Source: Alphaproteobacteria bacterium (GTDB taxonomy: Bacteria > Pseudomonadota > Alphaproteobacteria > Rhizobiales > Xanthobacteraceae). From it: a stretch of DNA of 8,222 nucleotides. The position numbers and the translations under genes are program-made. Of the stretch, positions 1-6,827 are shown in pieces. The stretch spans positions 1 through 8,222 of the forward strand of contig VAZL01000229.1 in assembly GCA_005883445.1 (NCBI GenBank). The letters are read 5' to 3'. How positions within the stretch are numbered: the first letter of the stretch is position 1; each line of letters opens with the position of its first letter. The notes below the pieces were generated by a model that ran no database searches, was not told the origin of the DNA, and saw nothing but the letters and a program-made list of their open reading frames with translations.

Positions 1-136
1 AAGCGAAGGAGTGGTATAGGGCCGAAAACGGCGGGAAGCAAGCGGCAATCAAAAACAACGGTAGTATCTGGGTTTTGGTGACATGGCGACAATCATCAGC
101 AACGGTGGGAAGGCTCGGGTAAGCGGTAAGAGGTAA
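1..136. other. Unassigned sequence abutting the broken 5' end of comEC
   Basis: This is where the N-terminal part of comEC should be coded, but none of the three forward frames gives a recognisable ComEC sequence and each contains stops. The comEC frame has TAG at 17-19 and 62-64 and TAA at 134-136. By hand count the segment has about 49 G but only about 22 C, while the DNA after 137 is GC-rich with G and C roughly balanced. In-frame codons for Thr-Pro at 137-142 still fit the family, so the break falls almost exactly at the TAA. It could be a poor-quality or chimeric contig end, or foreign DNA joined to a truncated gene. I see no promoter, RNA or repeat in it. Confidence 0.5.
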
Positions 137-142
137 ACGCCG

Positions 143-1558
143 GTGAACGAGGCCATGTATGTATCGGGTCTCGCCCACGTGCTTTCGATCTCGGGTTATC
201 ACATGGCGGTGGTGGCTGGCGTCATGTTCTTTGCGTTCCGCGCGCTGTTTGCGCTGATGCCGGCCTTCAGCAGCCGCCATCCCATCAAGAAATGGGCGGC
301 GCTTGCCGCCCTGATCGCGGCGGCATTCTATCTTCTGTTGTCGGGCGCGGAGGTTGCGACCCAGCGCTCCTTCATCATGATCGGCATCGTTCTCATCGGC
401 GTGATGGTCGATCGCCCGACACTTACCTTCCGCACGCTCACGGTAGCGGCATTTGGCGTGCTGCTGCTCGCACCCGAAGCAATCGTTCACCCCAGCTTCC
501 AAATGTCGTTTGCGGCAACGCTCGCGCTTGTCGCCGGCTATCAGCAGGGCCTGCCCTGGATGAGCAAGGGCGGCGATACCCCGCTCGCGGCGAAGATCGC
601 GCTGTGGGGCGGCCGGGAGATCGCCGGCCTGTTGCTCGTCTCGCTGCTCGCCGGCACCGCGACCATCCCATACGTCGCCTATCACTTTCATCGCATATCT
701 CCCTATGGCGTGATCGCGAATCTGGTGGCGATGCCGGTGGTGTCGGCCTGGGTCATGCCGGCGGGGATTCTTGGCCTGATAAGTATGCCGCTTGGCTTCG
801 ACGGCCTGTGGTGGCGGTTGATGGGGCAGGGCATCGACTGGATGATCTCCGTTGCGCTGTGGGTCACGAGTTTTCCCGGAGCGCTGGGCCGGATGGCGGC
901 GTTCGGCACCGGCCCGCTGCTGCTGTGCACCGCTGGGCTCGCCGTGCTCTGCTTATTCAAGACGCCCTTGCGGTTCATCGGTGCCTTGCTGATCGGCGGC
1001 GCCATTGTGCTGATGATTCGGGCGCCCCAGCCCGATGTGCTGATTGCCGCCGACGGCAGCGCCACCGCCGTCCGTGGTGAAGATGGCCGCTTTTCCATGG
1101 TCAAATCGGGTGGCGACGTCTTTGCGTTGCGCGAATGGCTTGCGGCCGATGCCGATGCGCGCACGCCGAAGGACACTACGCTTGGCGACGGGATCAGATG
1201 CGATCCGGCGGGCTGCATCGGAAGGTTGCGCGACGGCTCGCTCGTCGCCATCGCGAAGACGAGCGAGGCGCTCGAGGAGGACTGCCGCCGCGCGGTGCTG
1301 GTAGTGAGTGCGCGCGATGCGCCGCCCGGTTGTGCCGCGCTTGTGGTCGACCGCCAGGTCTGGCAGCGCTCAGGCGCGATGGCGTTGCGTCGCCTCGGCG
1401 AGCGCTTTGAGATCACCGCCACCCGGCCTTTGGGCTATGACCGCCCGTGGAGACGCGCTGTCGCGCCAGAAAGCGACGCGCCCGCGCCGCCTCGCGCGAT
1501 ACCACCCCAGCCGCGCGACGCCACGCCGCGCGAAGACGATCTGGAGGCAGGCGACTGA
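143..1558 (+). CDS. comEC: ComEC/Rec2 family DNA-uptake channel, N-terminally truncated
   Basis: ComEC forms the inner-membrane channel that carries single-stranded DNA into the cytoplasm during natural transformation. The 471 residues read from GTG 143 cover the competence (transmembrane) domain and the C-terminal domain. Family signatures are HVLSISGYHM (residues 12-21), SGAEVATQRSF (67-77) and PSFQMSFAA (117-125), with many hydrophobic helices up to about residue 290. The C-terminal part from about 295 resembles the soluble tail of rhizobial ComEC and shows no HxHxDH metallo-beta-lactamase motif. Full-length relatives have roughly 700-780 residues, so about 250-300 N-terminal residues (the DUF4131/OB-fold region) are absent. 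GTG 143 is only the first start codon left after the TAA at 134-136: the family match already begins at codon 137, and homologues run straight through this point. It is therefore probably not the true start. The gene converges on lexA. Function is doubtful in this form, although the family assignment is secure. Confidence 0.88.
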   Translation: MNEAMYVSGLAHVLSISGYHMAVVAGVMFFAFRALFALMPAFSSRHPIKKWAALAALIAAAFYLLLSGAEVATQRSFIMIGIVLIGVMVDRPTLTFRTLTVAAFGVLLLAPEAIVHPSFQMSFAATLALVAGYQQGLPWMSKGGDTPLAAKIALWGGREIAGLLLVSLLAGTATIPYVAYHFHRISPYGVIANLVAMPVVSAWVMPAGILGLISMPLGFDGLWWRLMGQGIDWMISVALWVTSFPGALGRMAAFGTGPLLLCTAGLAVLCLFKTPLRFIGALLIGGAIVLMIRAPQPDVLIAADGSATAVRGEDGRFSMVKSGGDVFALREWLAADADARTPKDTTLGDGIRCDPAGCIGRLRDGSLVAIAKTSEALEEDCRRAVLVVSARDAPPGCAALVVDRQVWQRSGAMALRRLGERFEITATRPLGYDRPWRRAVAPESDAPAPPRAIPPQPRDATPREDDLEAGD

Positions 1559-1566
1559 GGCCGTTG

Positions 1567-1589
1567 TCCCGCTTCGAGGAAATGCGGGG
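1567..1589. terminator. Weak candidate bidirectional hairpin between comEC and lexA
   Basis: In the 38-base gap between the two convergent stop codons, CCCGC (1568-1572) can pair with GCGGG (1584-1588). The inner bases TTC/GAA extend the stem around a GAG loop, with a two-base bulge. The position suits a shared terminator for convergent genes. No T-run follows on either strand, so this is at best a weak call. Confidence 0.22.
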
Positions 1590-1596
1590 ATTGCGG

Positions 1597-2298
1597 TTAA
1601 TAGCGTCGGAACAGCCCGACCAGCTTGCCCTGGATGCGCACGCGGTTGGGCGGGAGGATTCTGACCTCGTAGGCGGTATTGGCGGGCTCGAGCGCAATCG
1701 AGGCACCGCGGCGGCGGAAACGCTTGAGGGTCGCCTCTTCTTCGTCGATCAGTGCCACCACAATATCGCCGGTATCGGCCCCCTCGGTCTTCTTGAGCAG
1801 CGCGATATCGCCGTCGAGGATGCCGGCCTCGATCATGCTGTCGCCGCGCACCTCGAGCGCGAAATGCTCGCCGGTCGACAGCACGTCGGGCGGCATGTTG
1901 ATAACGTGGCTCTTGGTCTGGATCGCCTCGATTGGTGTGCCGGCGGCGATGCGGCCCATGACAGGCACCGCCACCGGGCGTCCGCCTTCGTCCTCCGATG
2001 CGGTCCGCACCCGGCCGAGATTGCCCTCGATGACGCTCGGCGTGAATCCGCGTGCGCGGCCCGCGCCGATGCCGTGCGCAACCGACTCAGGCAGCTTGAT
2101 CACTTCGATGGCGCGGGCACGATTGGGAAGACGGCGGATGAAGCCGCGTTCCTCCAGCGCCGTGATGAGACGATGGATCCCGGATTTGGAACGCAGATCG
2201 AGCGCGTCCTTCATCTCGTCGAAGGAGGGCGGCACGCCGGTCTCTTTTAGGCGCTCGTGGATGAAGCGCAGCAATTCGAATTGTTTGCGGGTCAGCAT
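1597..2298 (-). CDS. lexA: SOS-response transcriptional repressor LexA
   Basis: LexA represses DNA-damage genes and cleaves itself when stimulated by RecA filaments. The 233-residue protein is the usual alphaproteobacterial length. The N-terminal winged helix-turn-helix spans about residues 1-65 (MLTRKQFELL at the start, SKSGIHRLITALEERG at 37-52). A linker of about 70-110 follows, then the S24-type autoprotease domain. The cleavage site is Ala119-Gly120 in GRIAAGTP, the catalytic serine is Ser154 in RGDSMIEAG, and the general-base lysine is Lys192 in EATLKRF. I chose ATG 2298 because homologues begin MLTRKQ and a GGGGG tract lies nine bases upstream. An in-frame ATG at 2328 would add ten residues with no family match. 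The gene stands apart from moeA by more than 300 bases and has its own control region with an SOS box, so it should be autoregulated. It looks intact. Confidence 0.97.
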   Translation of the reverse strand: MLTRKQFELLRFIHERLKETGVPPSFDEMKDALDLRSKSGIHRLITALEERGFIRRLPNRARAIEVIKLPESVAHGIGAGRARGFTPSVIEGNLGRVRTASEDEGGRPVAVPVMGRIAAGTPIEAIQTKSHVINMPPDVLSTGEHFALEVRGDSMIEAGILDGDIALLKKTEGADTGDIVVALIDEEEATLKRFRRRGASIALEPANTAYEVRILPPNRVRIQGKLVGLFRRY

Positions 2299-2303
2299 CT
2301 TGC

Positions 2304-2312
2304 ATTTCCCCC
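2304..2312 (-). promoter_or_regulatory. Ribosome binding site of lexA
   Basis: On the minus strand a GGGGGAAAT stretch lies just upstream of ATG 2298, with nine bases between the last G (2308) and the start codon. It supports 2298 over the in-frame ATG at 2328, which would place this purine tract inside the coding region. Confidence 0.5.
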
Positions 2313-2339
2313 ATTGCGGCGGCGCCAAAAGACTCGCCG

Positions 2340-2354
2340 AAACAAATCATGAAC
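2340..2354 (-). promoter_or_regulatory. Possible second, imperfect SOS box in the lexA leader
   Basis: Read on the minus strand this is GTTC-ATGATTT-GTTT, one base off the GTTC-N7-GTTC consensus. Its centre is 26 bases from the centre of the perfect box, and it lies between the putative -10 and the lexA start. A weak auxiliary operator is plausible, but a one-mismatch match in AT-rich promoter DNA could also arise by chance. Confidence 0.35.
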
Positions 2355-2365
2355 AGACACTATAT

Positions 2366-2380
2366 GTTCGATATGTGTTC
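2366..2380 (+). promoter_or_regulatory. LexA operator (alphaproteobacterial SOS box) upstream of lexA
   Basis: The sequence GTTCGATATGTGTTC is an exact GTTC-N7-GTTC direct repeat, the established SOS box of Alphaproteobacteria. It lies 68 bases upstream of the lexA start. On the minus strand it fills the space between a candidate -35 (TTGCGG, 2385-2380) and a candidate -10 (TAGTGT at 2362-2357 with 17-base spacing, or TATAGT at 2364-2359 with 15). LexA bound here would block its own transcription. The box is certain by pattern; the -35 and -10 elements are tentative. Confidence 0.88.
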
Positions 2381-2385
2381 CGCAA

Positions 2386-2622
2386 CCATTTAATTTGGCG
2401 TGAACGCGTCAAAGAAACCCCAAGAGCTTGCGCCCCGCAGCGGTGCATCTGGCGTGCCGGGGCTGACCGAAACCGGTGTCCTTTGGCCGATTGAGTGGGC
2501 CTTTGGACGAGTCACCACGGGTGGCTCTGCGCGGGCTAGTCTCGCGTTCGCGATATAGCAGCGGGCCACGCCACATCTTGCTGGCGTCGCCCTCGACCAT
2601 GGCCTTCCCATCGCCGCTGGCG
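2386..2622. other. Intergenic region between moeA and lexA, no gene recognised
   Basis: About 240 bases separate the lexA promoter from the moeA stop codon. Open frames exist on both strands, but none resembles a protein I know and none has a convincing ribosome binding site. I see no tRNA, no clear hairpin followed by a T-run for the operon end, and no insertion-sequence ends. Confidence 0.5.
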
Positions 2623-3739
2623 CTAGGGCACGAGCCTGATGATGGAACAGCGCTCGCCCGCCTTAACGGGCGGGGCGTGCGGTTCGCGAACAAGCAGGCA
2701 GTCCGCGCGCGCGAGCAGCATGAGCATGGAACTGTCCTGCGCCCGCGCCGGCGTCGCGATCGGGACGCCATCGGGACCGGGCGCTAGCGTGGCGCGCAGG
2801 TAGTCGGCGCGCTCGTCGTTTTCGGCGAGGTCACAGCCGAGCACGGCTGATTCGATTTTCGGCTCGCAATCGCTGCGGCCGGCGAGCCGGCGGATCAGCG
2901 GCACCAGAAACAGCACCGAGCACACATAGGCCGACACCGGATTGCCCGGCAGGCCGAGCACGCGCATGCCCTTGAGCAGCCCGAACATCATCGGTTTGCC
3001 CGGTCGCATCGCGATCCGCCAGAACGAGACGCGCACGCCGCACCCCTACGGCGGTCTCGGCAAGGCGGTCGGGCACGATGCCAAGGTCGACGACTTCACA
3101 CCCCTCCCGGCGCGCGAGCGCCATCGTGGCGTAGCCGTTGGAATAGACGATTTCGCCGAAACCCGGCGTGGTGCCGGGCATGACCAATTCGTCGCCGGTT
3201 GCGAGCACCGCTACCTTGGGGCGCCGATGCACCGGGACGGTCGGATGATTCATGGCGGCCGCAAGCGCGAGATCGCGGTCGGTAAGACGATGACCTTTGG
3301 CGAGCAGCACCTCGCCGCGCTTGAAGTCGAGGCCCTCGACGCGGACGTGCTTGCCTTTGCTCGAAGCGGTGGTGACAATGACGGCGTCGCCATCGCGCGC
3401 CGTGTTCTCCTGGATCACGATCGTGTCGGTGCCGGGCGGTAGCACGCCGCCGGTGAAGATGCGCGCAGCTTCGCCGGCCCCGACCGCGCCTTGAAACGGA
3501 TGTCCGGCTGCGACTTCGCCGACAAGTTTGAGCTTGACCGGCGTCCTGGCGACGTCCGCCGAACGCGCTGCGTAACCATCCATGGCCGAGACGTCGGCCG
3601 GCGGCTGGGTGCGCAACGCCGCGACGTCAGCGGCGAGCACGCGTCCGTGGGCCTCGGTGAGCGGTGTGGGCTCGGCCGCTAACGGCTCGGCGTCCGCGAG
3701 CACGCGGGAGAGCGCCTCTGCGACCGGCATCAGCGCCAC
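2623..3739 (-). pseudogene. moeA: MoeA molybdopterin molybdenumtransferase, interrupted by internal deletion and frameshift
   Basis: MoeA inserts molybdate into adenylylated molybdopterin, the last general step of molybdenum-cofactor synthesis. The gene is in two frames. The upstream part (3739 down to about 3029) codes 237 recognisable residues: AMDGY at 52-56, FTGG at 95-98, ATGDE at 180-184 and GIVPDR at 220-225. The downstream part resumes in another frame at about 3027 with SFWRIAMRPGKP, then GLPGNPVS, and ends at the TAG 2625-2623. Between them about 30 conserved residues are missing, counted against E. coli MoeA (roughly its residues 242-271), including the GGxSVGxxD segment whose Asp (E. 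coli Asp259) is functionally important. The two parts total 371 residues; adding 30 gives the normal length of about 400. Left unrepaired, the upstream frame continues in noise to a stop at 2831. The start is GTG 3739, with AGGAG at 3750-3746 and a three-base gap to the moaC stop. As written the product is unlikely to work; a collapsed or misassembled segment is the alternative. Confidence 0.9.
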
Positions 3740-3742
3740 GGC

Positions 3743-4231
3743 TCACTCCTGTGCCCGATAATGCCCTGACCTTCCGCCGCGCTTCTCGAGCAGGCGGATG
3801 CCCTCGATGCGCATGCCACGCTCGATCGCCTTGACCATGTCGTAGATGGTCAGGCAGGCGACGGCGACCGCGGTCAGCGCTTCCATCTCGACCCCGGTCG
3901 GCCCGGTGACTTTGACGCTGGCGCGCACCCGAAAGCTGGGCGGCTTGCGTTCGGGCTCAATGTCGACAGCAACGTTCGAGACGGGCAGGGGATGACAGAG
4001 CGGGACCAACTCATGCGTGCGCTTTGCCGCCATGATGCCGGCGATGCGGGCAGCGCCGAGTACGTCGCCCTTCTTCGCGTTGCCTGCGAGCACCAGGTCG
4101 AGCGTCTTTGCTGTCATCACGACGCGGCCCTCCGCTATGGCCTTGCGCTCGCTCGGCGTCTTCGCCGACACGTCGACCATGCGCGCTTGGCCGCCTCGAC
4201 CCAGATGGCTCAGCTTGGACGCGCGCGCCAC
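3743..4231 (-). CDS. moaC: Cyclic pyranopterin monophosphate synthase MoaC
   Basis: MoaC converts the MoaA product (3',8-cyclo-7,8-dihydro-GTP) to cyclic pyranopterin monophosphate, the first stable precursor of molybdenum cofactor, in the cytoplasm. The 162-residue length is normal. Visible motifs are KKGDVLGAARIAGIMAAKRT (53-72), VPLCHPL (76-82), GVEMEALTA (113-121) and TIYDMVKA (128-135). The active-site residues known from E. coli are kept: Lys54, His80, Glu115, Glu117, Asp131 and Lys134. The frame stays open well upstream into trpC, but GTG 4231 is the best start. It gives the expected MARASKLSHL beginning, and GGAG at 4242-4239 sits seven bases ahead, overlapping the end of trpC. Only four bases separate the trpC stop from this start, which suggests translational coupling. 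It appears intact, unlike its partner moeA just downstream. Confidence 0.96.
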   Translation of the reverse strand: MARASKLSHLGRGGQARMVDVSAKTPSERKAIAEGRVVMTAKTLDLVLAGNAKKGDVLGAARIAGIMAAKRTHELVPLCHPLPVSNVAVDIEPERKPPSFRVRASVKVTGPTGVEMEALTAVAVACLTIYDMVKAIERGMRIEGIRLLEKRGGRSGHYRAQE

Positions 4232-4235
4232 CGCT

Positions 4236-5051
4236 TCACTCCGCGGCGCCGACCCGGCGCTCCTTGCGAATGAGCGCACGCGTCGCGGCCTCGACGTCGC
4301 GTTCGCGCATGAGGCTTTCGCCGACGAGCAAGGTCGAAATGCCGACCGTCGCCAAGTCATGGAGATCGGCAGGCGAAAAGATTCCGCTCTCGCCCACGAT
4401 AATACGGCCAGGAGGGACCCTCGGCGCCAGGCGCCTGCTGGTGGCGAGCGTCGTCTCAAAGGTCTTGAGGTTGCGGTTGTTGATGCCGATCAGCCGCGAG
4501 CGCAGGCGCAGCGCGCGTTCGAGTTCCTGTTCGTTGTGGACTTCCAGCAGGACGTCCATGCCGAACGCTTGCGCGGCCTCCTCGAGATCCTGTGCCGCGC
4601 GGTCGTCGACCGCCGCCATGATGATCAAGATACAATCAGCCCCCCACGCCCGCGCCTCAGCTATTTGATAGATGTCGTACATGAAATCCTTGCGCAGGAC
4701 CGGAAGCTTGGTCGCGGCGCGAGCGGCGACGAGGTCTTCGGCCTTGCCTTGGAACGAGGGCGCATCGGTGAGCACCGAGAGGCAAGCCGCACCCCCCCGC
4801 TCGTAGGCGCGCGCCAATGCAGCTGCATCGAAATCAGCGCGGATCAGGCCTTTCGAGGGGCTCGCCTTCTTGATCTCGGCGATCAGGGCATAGTTGCCGG
4901 CGGCGAGTGCCTTGGCGATGGCGGCGATGAATCCGCGTGGGGCAGGAGCCGATCTGGCGGCGGCCTCGATCGTGGCGAAGGAACGGGCGCGCTTGGCAGC
5001 CGCGATCTCTTCGCGCTTGTAGGTCTCGATGCTGGTGAGAATGTCCGCCAT
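4236..5051 (-). CDS. trpC: Indole-3-glycerol-phosphate synthase TrpC
   Basis: TrpC closes the ring of carboxyphenylamino-deoxyribulose phosphate to indole-3-glycerol phosphate in tryptophan synthesis. The 271-residue single-domain (beta/alpha)8 protein is of normal length and is not fused to TrpF. Active-site segments occur in order: ALIAEIKKASPSKG (55-68, with Glu59 and Lys61), LSVLTD (91-96), PVLRKDF (117-123, Lys121), LLEVHNEQEL (168-177, Glu170), IGINNRNL (188-195), IVGESGI (218-224, Ser222) and LLVGESLM (241-248). The ATG at 5051 gives the usual MADIL-x-IETYKREEIAAAK beginning. Its ribosome binding site is weak. A 57-base gap, the longest in the cluster, separates it from the trpD stop. 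No defect is seen. Confidence 0.97.
   Translation of the reverse strand: MADILTSIETYKREEIAAAKRARSFATIEAAARSAPAPRGFIAAIAKALAAGNYALIAEIKKASPSKGLIRADFDAAALARAYERGGAACLSVLTDAPSFQGKAEDLVAARAATKLPVLRKDFMYDIYQIAEARAWGADCILIIMAAVDDRAAQDLEEAAQAFGMDVLLEVHNEQELERALRLRSRLIGINNRNLKTFETTLATSRRLAPRVPPGRIIVGESGIFSPADLHDLATVGISTLLVGESLMRERDVEAATRALIRKERRVGAAE
4239..4242 (-). promoter_or_regulatory. Ribosome binding site that fixes the moaC start, inside the trpC 3' end
   Basis: Minus-strand GGAG lies seven bases before GTG 4231 and immediately before the trpC stop codon (4238-4236). It is the only good ribosome binding site near the point where MoaC homology begins. Confidence 0.55.
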
Positions 5052-5108
5052 GCCGGCTACTCGGCCCTCGGGTTCGCCTGCTCCGCGGGAAGACCGATTG
5101 CGTGATCC

Positions 5109-6125
5109 TCACGCATTCGAAATCGCGACCAGTTGCTGGAGTCGACTTGCGGCTTCGCCGGAATCGATCGACGTCTGTGCGAGTGCCAGCGCTTGCTTGA
5201 GATCCTTGGCGCGAGCCGCGACCACCAGCGCCGCGGCCGCGTTGAGAACGGCGACATCGCGGAAAGGCCCTTGCTTACCTTTGAGCACGTCGACGAGCGC
5301 CTGCGCGTTCTCCTTGGCCTCACCGCCGCGTAGGGCTTCGGACTTGACCCGCTGCAATCCCATCTCCTCGGGTGTGATCTCGAAGGTACGCACTGCGCCG
5401 TTCTCGAGCGCCGCGACATGGGTTGGCCCCGCCGTCGTGATCTCGTCGAGACCGTCCGAGCCGTGGACGACCCACACCGACTCGGAGCCGAGATTTTTCA
5501 GCACGTGAGCAAGCGGCTCGATCCATTGGCGCGAGAACACGCCGACCATTTGCCGCTTGACGCCGGCGGGGTTAGAGAGGGGGCCCAGCAGGTTGAAGAT
5601 GGTGCGAGTGCCAAGTTCGACCCGCGTTGGGCCGACATTTTTCATCGCTGGGTGGTGCGCGGGCGCGAACATGAAGCCGATGCCGGCCTGCTTGATGCAC
5701 CGACTGACGCCCTCCGGCGTCAATTCGATGTTCACCCCGAGCGCCGCGAGCACGTCGGCAGCGCCCGAGCGCGAGGAGAGCGCCCGGTTGCCGTGCTTGG
5801 CAACGGGAACGCCCGCCCCCGCCACGATCAAGGCAGCGCAGGTCGAGATGTTGAACGAGCCGGAGGCATCGCCGCCGGTGCCGACGACGTCGATGGCATC
5901 GGCCGGGGCCCGCACGCGCAGCATCTTTTCCCGCATCGCGGTCACCGCGCCGGTGATCTCGTCGACCGTCTCGCCGCGCACGCGCAGAGCCATCAACAGG
6001 CCGCCCATTTGCGAGGGCGTCGCTTCGCCCGACATCATGGTATCGAAGCCGCGGGCGGCCTCCTCGCGGCTCAGCGCCGCGCCGGTCGCAGCCTTGGCGA
6101 TCAATCCTTTGAACTCGTCGGTCAC
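5109..6125 (-). CDS. trpD: Anthranilate phosphoribosyltransferase TrpD
   Basis: TrpD transfers the phosphoribosyl group of PRPP to anthranilate, the second step of tryptophan synthesis. The 338 residues match the usual length of about 335-345. An N-terminal helical domain (about 1-70) precedes the nucleoside-phosphorylase-like domain. Substrate-binding motifs are VVGTGGD (80-86), FNIST (91-95), KHGNRALSSRSG (110-121), the anthranilate-site stretch HHPAMKNVGPTR (157-168), GTRTIFNLLGPLSNP (172-186), and SDGLDE (223-228), whose Asp227/Glu228 bind magnesium. The start is GTG 6125, nine bases after the trpG stop, with only a weak GAGA-type ribosome binding site, so coupling to trpG translation is likely. 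It reads through intact. Confidence 0.97.
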   Translation of the reverse strand: MTDEFKGLIAKAATGAALSREEAARGFDTMMSGEATPSQMGGLLMALRVRGETVDEITGAVTAMREKMLRVRAPADAIDVVGTGGDASGSFNISTCAALIVAGAGVPVAKHGNRALSSRSGAADVLAALGVNIELTPEGVSRCIKQAGIGFMFAPAHHPAMKNVGPTRVELGTRTIFNLLGPLSNPAGVKRQMVGVFSRQWIEPLAHVLKNLGSESVWVVHGSDGLDEITTAGPTHVAALENGAVRTFEITPEEMGLQRVKSEALRGGEAKENAQALVDVLKGKQGPFRDVAVLNAAAALVVAARAKDLKQALALAQTSIDSGEAASRLQQLVAISNA

Positions 6126-6134
6126 GTTCGCGTC

Positions 6135-6764
6135 TCACAACACACGGCGCGTTGCCCGAAGCCCGGCCGGTTGCCTCCCGGTCGAAGCGTTCCAAGCCGC
6201 AGCGATCTCGAGAAAGTTCCGCAAGATGAGATGGCCATGCTCGGAGGCGATGCTCTCGGGGTGAAACTGAACCCCGTGCACCGGAAGCGTGCGATGTACA
6301 AGCCCCATGATCAAGCGATCATCGGTCTCGGCGGTCACCGCCAGCTGGTCCGGCAAGCTCGCTCGTTCGATCACGAGCGAATGATAGCGCGTGGCCTTGA
6401 ACGGCGCATTGAGGCCGCGAAAGATGCCCTCTCCCTGGTGTCGGATCACGGAGAGCTTGCCATGGACCTGCACCGGAGCGCGCACCACGCGGCCCCCGAA
6501 AGCCTGTCCGATCGCCTGATGGCCGAGACAAACGCCGAGCACCGGGATCGTCGGGGCGACTTTGGCGATGAGCTCGAGGCAGATGCCGGCGTCGCTCGGT
6601 GTGCGCGGGCCGGGCGATAGCACGATGGCCTCCGGCTCCATGGCTATGACCCGATCGGCCGCGACCTTGTCGTTGCGGTAGACCAGGACATCCGCCCCTA
6701 GTCCGCCTAGATAGTGGAACAGGTTGAACGTGAAGCTGTCGTAATTGTCGATCAGGACGATCAT
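6135..6764 (-). CDS. trpG: Anthranilate synthase component II (glutamine amidotransferase) TrpG
   Basis: TrpG hydrolyses glutamine and passes ammonia to TrpE, which makes anthranilate from chorismate. The 209-residue class I glutamine amidotransferase domain opens with MIVLIDNYDSFTFNL and contains LSPGPRTPSDAG (49-60), the nucleophile elbow GVCLGHQ (77-83, Cys79), KATRYHSL (123-130) and VQFHPES (165-171), giving the catalytic triad Cys79, His168, Glu170. It is a separate protein, not the TrpE-TrpG fusion found in Rhizobium and relatives. Close paralogues (PabA) share these motifs, but the adjacent trpD and trpC make TrpG the natural call; one protein may serve both pathways. ATG 6764 starts the family match. 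No trpE lies upstream: the next gene is divergent, so this is the first gene of the operon here. Confidence 0.95.
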   Translation of the reverse strand: MIVLIDNYDSFTFNLFHYLGGLGADVLVYRNDKVAADRVIAMEPEAIVLSPGPRTPSDAGICLELIAKVAPTIPVLGVCLGHQAIGQAFGGRVVRAPVQVHGKLSVIRHQGEGIFRGLNAPFKATRYHSLVIERASLPDQLAVTAETDDRLIMGLVHRTLPVHGVQFHPESIASEHGHLILRNFLEIAAAWNASTGRQPAGLRATRRVL

Positions 6765-6784
6765 GCTTTCCGTGCCCGGTCAGG

Positions 6785-6813
6785 GTCTTAGACGCGGGTT
6801 TTGAGGGAATCAA
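6785..6813 (-). promoter_or_regulatory. Candidate promoter of the trpGDC-moaC-moeA operon
   Basis: On the minus strand TTGATT (6813-6808) and TAAGAC (6790-6785) are separated by exactly 17 bases. They resemble the -35 and -10 of a housekeeping promoter, each with imperfect agreement. The -10 would lie 20 bases before the trpG ATG, leaving a very short leader. I see no leader peptide with tandem Trp codons on this strand, so classical attenuation is not supported. Confidence 0.3.
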
Positions 6814-6827
6814 GGCGCTGGGGGCTT

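Noticed and set aside
1447..2494. Long plus-strand open frames opposite lexA (1447-2250 and 1679-2494)
   Set aside because: They are shadows of lexA in GC-rich DNA: no family resemblance, arginine/alanine/serine-rich low-information sequence, no ribosome binding site. The minus-strand LexA is unmistakable.
2657..2680. GC hairpin (CGCCCG with CGGGCG, TTAA-containing loop) near the moeA 3' end, as a terminator
   Set aside because: It lies inside the moeA coding region before the stop codon, codes normal MoeA C-terminal residues, and has no downstream T-run.
2409..2771. Minus-strand frame overlapping the moeA end and the moeA-lexA gap, as a possible small gene
   Set aside because: It overlaps conserved moeA coding sequence in another frame, has no ribosome binding site, and its product is not recognisable.
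4236..4459. Longer moaC product starting at 4459 (238 residues)
   Set aside because: The extra N-terminal 76 residues lie within conserved trpC sequence and are unlike MoaC; the GTG at 4231 with its GGAG site gives the normal family length.
4017..6620. Long plus-strand open frames opposite trpC and trpD (4017-5105 and 5418-6620)
   Set aside because: Both lie antisense to fully conserved trp genes, have no recognisable domains, and arise because the third-position GC bias of the real genes removes stops on the other strand.
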